A stretch of 64,000 nucleotides of DNA from Megaustenia siamemsis. Its lineage: Eukaryota > Mollusca > Gastropoda > Stylommatophora > Ariophantidae. Shown piece after piece: positions 56,204 through 64,000 of this stretch. The stretch's first letter is position 1, and every line of letters starts with the position of its first letter. The position numbers and the translations under genes are program-made. The notes beneath the pieces were generated by a model. The model made no database searches. It saw only the letters and a list, made by a program, of their open reading frames with translations, and was not told where the DNA came from. The stretch lies in assembly GCA_032433765.1 (NCBI GenBank), contig JAVIAB010000073.1, positions 70,631,959 through 70,695,958 on the forward strand. Direction: 5' to 3'.

Positions 56204-56706
56204 CCAAAAAATGAAGAAGATACTATGCAATCCATTTTTGACAATAGAAACAAGAAAAAGAGTTCTTAAGTGTTATATAGAGCCAGTCTTAACATATGGA
56301 TGCGAATCATGGACAATAGGACAACAGACAAGAAAATCACTGGAGTCTGTAGAAATGTGGTTTTACAGAAGAATATTGAGAGTACCATGGACAGCTAAGA
56401 AGAGTAATGAAAAAGTTCTGAGAGAGGTCAAAGCAAAAAGAGAATTAATTTCCAATATTAGGAAGAGACAATCATCATTTTTTGGCCATGTAATGAGAAG
56501 AGAACAACTGGAATATATTGTAACAACTGGAAAAATTGAGGGACGAAGAGATAGAGGGAAGCAAAGAGAAAAAAATAACAGACAGCTTAAGAGAATCGCT
56601 TGGCAGAAGGTCAAGAACATAAATGACAAATAGCTGCCGAGATCGAAAATTGTGGAGAGACATGATCACCTACGCCAGTAGGACCGGTACTTGATGATGA
56701 TGAGAG

Positions 56707-57038
56707 CTCTTTAGATCACATGACCCGACTATTATTGATGACGAGCTGTGACAGAAACGCATGAGCCCATCATTGGAGAAATGATCAATAAAAGTCGACG
56801 GTAATTAATAAATTGGACTAACTATTGGAAAGTCTGCTATAAGTTTATGGTAAGTCTAGCTGGACAAGTAAACCGGCTACCAACACGGAAAAAGGAAACA
56901 AAAAACATATCATAGAAACACACAGGGACAAATTACAAAGAGTAAATCATACTCATTTAGACTAGAAGAGATAGTAAAGAAAACTGATATTCAACGGCTC
57001 TTGATGATATTTATGCTCTTATTTTTCTTCAGCTCATA
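56707..57038. other. intronic DNA, no feature recognised
   Basis: Single-copy-looking sequence between the LINE tail and the 40-bp array. Confidence 0.5.
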
Positions 57039-59208
57039 ACCATGTTGGTCGTTTGGGCACTACCGACATACCTTGTCAACCATGTTGGTCGTTGGGGCAC
57101 CAGCGAAATACCTTGTCAACCATGTTGGTCGTTGGGGCATCACTGACATACCTTGTCAGCCATGGTTGGGGCACCACTTACCTCGTCAATCATGTTGGTC
57201 ATTTGGCACCACCGACATACCTTGTCAACCATGTTGATCGTTGTGGCACCACCGACTTACCTCGTCAACCATGTTGGTCGTTTGGCACCACCGACATACC
57301 TTGTCAACCATGTTGATCGTTTGGCACCACCGACAGACCTTGTCAACCATGTTGGTCGTTGGGGCACCACCGACATACCTTGTCAACCATGTTGATCGTT
57401 TGGGCACCACCGACAGACCTCGTCAACCATGTTGGTCGTTGGGGCACCACTGGCATACTTCGTCAACCATGTTGGTCGTTGGGGCACCACTGACAGATCT
57501 AGTCAACCATGTTGGTCGTTGGGGCACCACTGACAGACCTCGTCAATCATGTTGGTCGTTGGAGCACCACTGACAGATCTAGTCAACCATGTTGGTCGTT
57601 GGGGCACCACTGACAGATCTAGTCAACCATGTTGGTCGTTGGGGCACCACTGGCATACTTCGTCAACCATGTTGGTCGTTGGGGCACCACTGACAGATCT
57701 AGTCAACCATGTTGGTCGTTGCGGCACCACCGAAAGTCCTCGTCAACCATGTTGGTCGTTGGGGCACCACTGACAGACCTCGTCAACCATGTTGGTCGTT
57801 GGGGCACCACTGACAGATCTAGTCAACCATGTTGGTCGTTGGGGCACCACTGGCATACTTCGTCAACCATGTTGTTCGTTGGGGCACCACTGACAGACCT
57901 CGTCAACCATGTTGGTCGTTGGGGCACCACTGACAGACCTCGTCAACCATGTTGGTCGTTGGGGCACCACTGACAGATCTAGTCAACCATGTTGGTCGTT
58001 GGGGCACCACTGACAGATCTAGTCAACCATGTTGGTCGTTGGTGCACCACTGACAGATCTAGTCAACCATGTTGGTCGTTGGAGCACCACTGATAGATCT
58101 AGTCAACCATGTTGGTCGTTGCGGCACCACCGACAGACCTCGTCAACCATGTTGGTCGTTGGGGCACCACTGGCATACTTCGTCAACCATGTTGGTCGTT
58201 GGGGCACCACTGACAGATCTAGTCAACCATGTTGGTCGTTGGTGCACCACTGACAGATCTAGTCAACCATGTTGGTCGTTGGAGCACCACTGACAGATCT
58301 AGTCAACCATGTTGGTCGTTGGGGCACCACTGACAGATCTAGTCAACCATGTTGGTCGTTGGAGCACCACTCACAGATCTAGTCAACCATGTTGGTCGTT
58401 GGAGCACCACTGACAGATCTAGTCAACCATGTTGGTCGCTGCGGCACCACTGACAGACCTCGTCAACCATGTTGGTCGTTTGGGCATCACTGACAGATCT
58501 AGTCAACCATGTTGGTCGTTGGGGCACCACTGACAGATCTAGTCAACCATGTTGGTCGTTGGAGCACCACTGACAGATCTAGTCATCCATGTTGGTCGTT
58601 CGAGCACCACTGACAGATCCAGTCAACCATGTTGGTCGTTGGAGCACCACTGACAGATCTAGTCAACCATGTTGGTCGCTGCGGCAGCACTGACAGACCT
58701 CGTCAACCATGTTGGTCGTTTGGGCACCACTGACAGATCTAGTCAACCATGTTGGTCGTTGGGGCACCACTGACAGATCTAGTCAACCATGTTGGTCGTT
58801 GGAGCACCACTGACAGATCTAGTCAACCATGTTGGTCGTTGGGGCACCACTGACAGATCTAGTCAACCATGTTGGTCGTTGGAGCACCACTCACAGATCT
58901 AGTCATCCATGTTGGTCGTTCGAGCACCACTGACAGACCTAACCATGTTGGTCGTTGGGGCACCACTGACAGATCTAGTCAACCATGTTGGTCGTTGGAG
59001 CACCACTCACAGATCTAGTAATCCAAGTTGGTCGTTCGAGCACCACTGACAGATCTAGTCAACCATGTTGGTCGTTGGAGCACCACTGACAGATCTAGTC
59101 AACCATGTTGGTCGTTGGGGCACCACTGACAGATCTAGTCAACCATGTTGGTCGTTGGGGCACTACTGACAGACCTAACCATGTTGGTCGTTGCGGCACC
59201 ACTGACAG
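57039..59208. repeat. 40-bp minisatellite, about 54 copies
   Basis: Unit of 40 bp: AACCATGTTGGTCGTTGGGG plus CACCACTGACAGATCTAGTC. Three endings alternate (AGATCTAGTC, AGACCTCGTC, CATACTTCGTC), and strings of the same order recur, for example around 57640 and 58160. The left 300 bp is more diverged, with shortened units, than the middle. Confidence 0.96.
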
Positions 59209-59405
59209 AGTGAATCTTCTCTATTTCTCTCAATCTTTTGTCAATCTTTGTGACTTTGCAAACTCTAGGCCTGTTCATTCGTTGATGTTATCTTCCCATC
59301 TCGTTCTCCGCCTACCTGTTCCTCTCATCACCTTTCACAGTTCCTCGTAGAATGGTTTTTGCTGGGCCAGACGATCGAGTTATGTGGTCAAACCGTGTCT
59401 GCCTG
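59209..59405 (-). pseudogene. decayed LINE C-terminal fragment
   Basis: Minus strand reads RFDHITRSSGPAKTILRGTV, then a frameshift, RRTRWEDNINE, a stop, TGLEFAKSQRLTKDREKWRR. The R-x-x-RWEDNI-E and F-A-x-SQR-x(3)-DREKWR order is a typical non-LTR RT C-terminus. It abuts the end of the 40-bp array. Confidence 0.75.
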
Positions 59406-59641
59406 TCGTTTGTGTCTAGCTTGCTAATTCAGTAGCAGTGTCTATTATACTAGTCGGAGATCGCAGCTTTTGTCTCTACAGTTGAAATCCTCTGCCACCA
59501 TCACGGAGTGGTAATATATGCCTGCATTGCCTGTCAGCTGCATTAAAAAAAAAATTATAATAATCTAAAATAGAAAAAGCAAGAATACGAACATTGTACC
59601 GAGCCTAGAGAGTGAAACATATTTATAAATCATTTTAAAAT

Positions 59642-59965
59642 AGGAGGACTGGTTGGTTTTGAGGCAAGACGCCGGTCTCGAGACAGAGAGGTTGTAGGTT
59701 CAAATCCCGGCTGCATCATTTGGGATTTTTATTTGTGATTTTTCTCTGCAGCAATCACCCCTGGTCTCAACAGCGAGACCCAGCTTGAAACGTCAATTAC
59801 TCATCGACGGAAAAATATGGGTACCTCCGAAGACGAAGTTATCTGCCTGTGCGACGATGTAACCCTGTGCGCACGGCAGGGAAAAACGGATTAGCAAGAA
59901 AAATTCAGTTCCTAGTTTCTTTGACTTCGTCAGAGGTAAAAGCTGGCGAACGGAGGAAAAAAAAG
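59642..59965 (+). mobile_element. tRNA-related SINE (family 2)
   Basis: Plus-strand copy: GGACTGGTTGGTTTTGAGGC, GCCGGTCTCGAGACAGAGAG, B-box GTAGGTTCAAATCCCGGC, then CTTGAAACGTCAATTACTCA and an A-rich end (GGAGGAAAAAAAAGGG). No clear flanking duplication was found. Confidence 0.85.
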
Positions 59966-60480
59966 GGCATATGGTTGGTGCGGAATATGTTCTTTTATGA
60001 TAGCATTGGCAATAAGTACATTATCATGTGTGATCTACTAACTTTGTTCAGACACCTGATTGTGACAAAATACACCAGAACTTAAACGTCCAATTACATA
60101 GCGCGTTGTTAACTGTCCGTCAACCGCTTCTAATTCTGCGGTTTGATGACGCGATGTCACACCCACAGATGAAAACTTGAAAACATAAACGTTCATGAGT
60201 GTTGTAGAAGTAGTCAACTCCGAAACACAGTAATTGTCACATAATTCAGACACCTTCATAACCAACAGAAAAGAAAACTCTGAAATTAACAATTCGTTGT
60301 GAACAAAATTCTGACGCGAACCCAAAGACAACAACTGACCACTAACGTTATATGCTAGCGAGCATTGTTAATTTGTGTTAGTTGTCGAATTATCTTCATC
60401 GAACATCGAATAAGTCCATAAGCGCTTAGGTCTTCTCCCCAGCAAAATACGCCGTGTGAAACGATAAACTGGTTCTCAAC
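59966..60480. other. intronic DNA, no feature recognised
   Basis: The 98-codon minus frame at 60038-60334 has no recognisable domain. Confidence 0.5.
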
Positions 60481-60666
60481 TAAACTGTACAACAACTCTC
60501 CTGACTAACATTAAACTGTACAACAACTCTCTTGACTAACATTAAACTGTACAACAACTCTCCTGACTAACATTAAACTGTACAACAACTCTCTTGACTA
60601 ACATTAAACTGTACAACAACTCTCCTGACTAACATTAAACTGTACAACAACTCTTTTGACTAACAT
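60481..60666. repeat. 31-bp minisatellite, six copies in a dimeric pattern
   Basis: Unit of 31 bp: TAAACTGTACAACAACTCTC plus CTGACTAACAT. Copies alternate CTCTCCTGAC and CTCTCTTGAC (last one CTCTTTTGAC), so the true repeat is a 62-bp dimer present three times. Confidence 0.95.
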
Positions 60667-61498
60667 GAAGATCCGGGAATCACACCAGGGCTGCAAATTA
60701 ATGAACGTCGAAATCTATATCATCTCGCCCTTCATTTCGAACGTATGGCAGGATTATGGATATACGATCGTGATCATGATGACGTAGCACAAACATCGAT
60801 GAACGCCCTCACAACGCTAGATTCATTTTAAAGAATGCAGTCAAAATGCACGAAACACCGTAGTGATGGCACAGAATTCCTGAAGTGGAACCTTCAGTTG
60901 ATTTAGCAGAAAAATCCATGTTAAGGAGCGTCAAGTATTTGCGTCCGAATAAATCCAACGGTAGTTATTGAACAGCTCTCAGTGTTATGACGTAAACCAC
61001 ATATCGACTCCACGACGGGAAAATGTCGTATCCACAACACTTGATTTGCCAGAAAGGACCTTTGTCAGCCGCACGGACTCCGTAACACCATCGCGAATCC
61101 GGTAGAACATCCGATTGACTCTAATGTCGCGATCTGCATTTGAGAGTCGAAATCAATTTGAGAGTCGAAATCAATCAGTGTCCAAACGTAAATCCTGTAG
61201 CGGTCGATAAGCACAAACTCTATCCCACCATGTTGACACCGGAAGTTCAAAAACTTATTATTATTATCACTATTATTATTTATTTTATTATTATGAGATT
61301 TAAGTTACTTTATTACTTCCGTACGTAGTACCAACGTTTTTTCTTCTTCAAAATTTGGGATTTCTTGATAGAACATAAACAAATAACAATTTCACAGTGA
61401 GTACCTAGACATCTTTTAATAGAAAAAAAAAACCATTATTACCATTAATTTATTATTAGGGCAGATATGTGGAGACAGAACTACACTATCAGTCCTAC
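60667..61498. other. intronic DNA, no gene seen
   Basis: Holds a small tandem duplication of GAGAGTCGAAATCAATTT (about 61142-61178) and an ATT-rich microsatellite at 61256-61292. A poly-A run lies near 61422. Confidence 0.5.
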
Positions 61499-61720
61499 CT
61501 TCCTGGCAACTGTACATTCTTTGGATTCTAAGCACATCTATCTCCGATAAACCCATTCTTTGGCCTAGTTTAATTCCAACAGCCTGGCCTTCTTTGGGCG
61601 TTATAACAGGAACTGTGAGGTCTAAGGCATATGTGTAAGGCCCATAGTGCTCGATCGAGTTGAAATCGTAGGAAGTATTGAATGACTGGAAATCCTCAAC
61701 GAGGAAGTTTTCGGTATAAT
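61499..61720 (-). CDS. astacin-MAM metalloprotease, exon for the end of the catalytic domain
   Basis: A 222-bp exon with acceptor TTCTGCAACAG and donor GAAG|GTAGGA, entering and leaving in phase 1. It reads YTENFLVEDFQSFNTS, YDFNSIEHYGPYTYAL, VPVITPKEGQAVGIKLGQR, then MGLSEIDVLRIQRMYSC. This is the C-terminal subdomain of astacins: the N-F strand, the YDxxSIxHYG Met-turn, the GQRxGLSxxDVxxIxxMYxC helix and the last catalytic-domain cysteine. The Met-turn SxMHY reads SIEHY, so Met is Glu; the Tyr that assists zinc binding in astacins is kept. The HExxH motif would be in the preceding exon, outside this window. Strong match overall; activity uncertain. Confidence 0.92.
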
Positions 61721-61889
61721 CTGTTGCAGAATTCATAAGAAAACATGACACCAGTTCAGTGTTTGGTCAATAATAAGTGTTCCAAATACGGCACTCGTGA
61801 TTTAAGCATTCTAATTTGTTTCTTTCATAAACACATCGATGTCTCCAACAAAAGCGAGCAAAATTATTTAACAACAAAATGATGTACAC

Positions 61890-63400
61890 ATCATTCTGTA
61901 CACAGCAATATTCTGTGCACAACAAAATACATCAACAATATGTACACAGCAAAACACATCAATATTCTGTTCACAGCAACATTCTATACGCAACAACATG
62001 CTATAAGCCTTCACAGCAACATTCTATAAGCCTTCACAGCAACATTCTAAACGCAACAACATTCTATAAGCCTTCACAGCAACATTCTAAACGCAACAAC
62101 ATTCTATAAGCCTTCACAGCAACATTCTAAACGCACACAACATTCTATAAGCCTTCATAGCAACATTCTAAACGCAACAACATTCTATAAGCCTTCATAG
62201 CAACATTCTAAACGCAACAACATTCTATAAGCCTTCACAGCAACATTCTAAACGCAACAACATTCTATAAGCCTTCACAGCAACATTCTAAACGCAACAA
62301 CATTCTATAAGCCTTCACAGCAACATTCTAAACGCAACAACATTCTATAAGTCTTCACAGCAACATTCTAAACGCAACAACATTCTATAAGTCTTCACAG
62401 CAACATTCTAAACACAGCAAAATTATATAGGTCTTCACAGTAACATTCTATACACAGCAACATTCTATAAGCCTTCACAGCAACATTCTAAACGCAACAA
62501 CATTCTATAACACAGCAAAATTATATAGGTCTACACAGTAACATTCTATACACAGCAACATTCTATAAGTCTTCACAGCAACATTCTAAACGCAACAACA
62601 TTCTATAACACAGCAAAATTATATAGGTCTACACAGTAACATTCTATACACAGCAACAGTCTTTACGCAACAACATTCTAAAGGCATACACAGCAATATT
62701 ATATACACATAAACATTATATAGGCTTACACAGCAACATGCATACAAAGCGAAACACATCTACTTTCTATACACAGCAACATCCCATACACAGCGAAACA
62801 CATCAACATTCTGTACACAGCAACATTCTGTACATAACAATATCCTATACAAAGTAACATACTATATGCCTACACAGCACTATTCTATAGGCTTACACAG
62901 CAACATACATACACAGCGAAACTGATCAACATTCTGTACGCAGCAAAACATATCAACATTCTATACACAGAAACAAACGATACACAGCCAAACACATCAC
63001 CATTCTATGCACAACAACATACGATACACAGCGAAACATATCAACATTCTCTGCACAGCAACAAACGATACACAGCGAAACACATCAACATTCTATGCAC
63101 AGCAACAAACGATACACCGCGAAACACATCAACATTCTATGCACAGCAACATTCTATGCACAGCAATATACGATACACAGCGAAACACATCAACATTCTA
63201 CGCACAACAACATTCTATGCACAGTAACATACGATACACAGCGAAACACATCAACATTCTATGCACAGCAATATACGATACACAGCGAAACACATCAACA
63301 TTCTACGCACAACAACATTCTATGCACAGCAATATACGATACACAGTGAAACACATCAACATTCTATACACAGCAACATACGATACACACACAAATACTG
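61890..63400. repeat. 40/44-bp minisatellite of CACAGCAACATTCTA type
   Basis: Degenerate array. Between about 61990 and 62480 the period is 40 bp (AACATTCTATAAGCCTTCAC plus AGCAACATTCTAAACGCAAC); between about 63000 and 63390 it is 44 bp (with GAAACACATCAACATTCTAT and GATACACAGC). The part between is irregular. A plus-strand frame of 137 codons here follows from the repeat. Confidence 0.9.
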
Positions 63401-63507
63401 TCGGTAGCATTTTGTTATAATTTGGAAGTGACATTTTAGTTATAACCCTATAAATCTTGCATCATTTATGAATGGATATGTCCTGAGTCGACAACGTTCT
63501 CCTATTC

Positions 63508-63831
63508 GGGGGACTGGTTAGTCTCGAGGCAAGACGCCGATCTCGAGACAGAGAGAGTTATGAGTTCAAATCTCGGCTGCACCAGTTGGGATTTTTATTT
63601 CTGATTTTTCTCTGTGACAACCACCCCTGGTCTCAGCAGCGAGGCCTGGCTTGAAACGTCAATTACTCATCGACGGAACATTATGAATACCTACGAAGAC
63701 GGGGTTATCTGCCTGTGCGGCGAGGGACCCCCTACTCATGGCTGCAAGGGAAAAACGGATAAACATGCACAATTCAGTTCCAAGTCTCTATGGTCTTCGT
63801 CAGAGGTGAAAGCTAGCAAACACACAAAAAA
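63508..63831 (+). mobile_element. tRNA-related SINE (family 2)
   Basis: Plus-strand copy with GGACTGGTTAGTCTCGAGGC, GAGTTCAAATCTCGGCTGCA (B-box-like) and a CAGAGGTGAAAGCTAGCAAA end with an A-rich tail. Its A-box region (GGTTAGTCTCGAGG) is closer to a tRNA than in the copy at 59642. No clear flanking duplication. Confidence 0.83.
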
Positions 63832-64000
63832 TGTTTCCCTTTTCAATAAAAATTGATTAAAGTGGTAGTGGTTTCATTTTGTGACGTCACACATACATGT
63901 TAATTTTCTAGCTTAGTTAAGGTTCCTCTATAAATGATTTTTCTTTCAGGAGAATAATTTTTATAAGAATGAACATTTCAAAAACAGTCAAATATGGCAC
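63832..64000. other. right edge, no feature recognised
   Basis: AT-rich sequence, presumably intron of the protease gene. No exon with the zinc-binding motif is present. Confidence 0.5.

Larger units (their letters stand above)
52025..56706 (+). mobile_element. RTE-like LINE (RT part), interrupted by a second LINE
   Basis: Left part (52025-52416) reads INNVRYADDTVLIVKSKNEL, then GLSLNSKKTEVMV, one stop, EFKYLGTLLTSDGRY and FQKMKK. The right part (56204-56706) continues with ILCNPFLTIETRKRVL, YGCESWTIGQQ, RRILRVPWTAK, FGHVMRREQLEY and a frame-shifted DLWRDMITYASRTGT end, then TGATGATGA. The RYADD box is the RT catalytic motif. The reading frame joins exactly when the internal element and one 16-bp duplication are removed. 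The copy is 5' truncated and has a stop and a frameshift, so it is not active. Confidence 0.9.
26644..61720 (-). other. gene model: 3' part of a secreted astacin-MAM zinc metalloprotease
   Basis: Four exons (61499-61720, 46526-46654, 30612-30859, 26644-26721) join with phases 1, 1 and 0 and encode about 225 residues: the final third of an astacin catalytic domain, one complete MAM domain and the stop. All six inner borders obey GT/AG. Astacins are zinc endopeptidases; MAM domains mediate protein interaction or dimerisation, as in meprins. The signal peptide, propeptide and HExxHxxGxxH exons are not in the window and must lie right of 64000. Introns are 14,844, 15,665 and 3,890 bp and consist largely of repeats. 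Missing intermediate exons cannot be excluded but are not needed by phase or by domain content. Confidence 0.85.

Noticed and set aside
56106..56207. Longer start of the LINE protein (34 extra residues)
   Set aside because: The frame is open but its first codon is TTG inside the target duplication; the first ATG is at 56105.

Overview
The window is animal nuclear DNA. It has spliced exons with GT/AG borders, tRNA-derived SINEs, non-LTR retrotransposons, a Tc1/mariner-type transposon and very abundant minisatellites, and nothing resembling an operon, ribosome binding site or prokaryotic gene order. The mix of an astacin-MAM protease, several tRNA-SINE families, I/Nimb-like LINEs and large minisatellite arrays suggests a mollusc, perhaps a heterobranch gastropod. 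That assignment is an impression and was not tested.

The only host gene I can support is on the minus strand. It is the 3' half of a secreted astacin zinc metalloprotease with one C-terminal MAM domain. Four coding exons join in matching phases: 61499-61720 (end of the astacin catalytic domain), 46526-46654 (start of MAM), 30612-30859 (middle of MAM) and 26644-26721 (end of MAM and stop). The N-terminal exons with the zinc motif must lie beyond position 64000. The introns are about 14.8, 15.7 and 3.9 kb and hold most of the mobile and tandem DNA seen here. The Met-turn methionine of the catalytic domain reads as glutamate.

Layout: 1-2010, three minisatellites. 2425-2610, a long inverted repeat. 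3.7-18.0 kb, a 14 kb higher-order array of 51/55/45/37-bp monomers with a roughly 3.06 kb tandem duplication. 18-26 kb, intergenic DNA downstream of the gene, with nested LINE and SINE insertions and a 38-bp minisatellite grown out of a LINE 3' end. 26.6-61.7 kb, the protease gene, whose introns contain at least eight minisatellites, six well-preserved copies of one tRNA-SINE family, a second SINE family, a decayed LINE (42.2-46.2 kb), a dead mariner-like transposon with clear terminal inverted repeats (49.4-50.9 kb) and an apparently intact I-like LINE (52.4-56.2 kb) inserted inside an older RTE-like LINE. 61.7-64 kb, another minisatellite and a SINE, probably still inside the gene.

Most long open frames are products of stop-free tandem repeats and are not called as genes. 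The one intact protein-coding mobile element is the LINE at 52417-56203, whose open frame keeps endonuclease, reverse transcriptase and RNase H motifs and may be the source of related copies. I did not find a clearly new cellular system. The most unusual observations are how tandem repeats arise from, and expand within, retrotransposon sequence, and how the LINE takes its stop codon from its own microsatellite tail.
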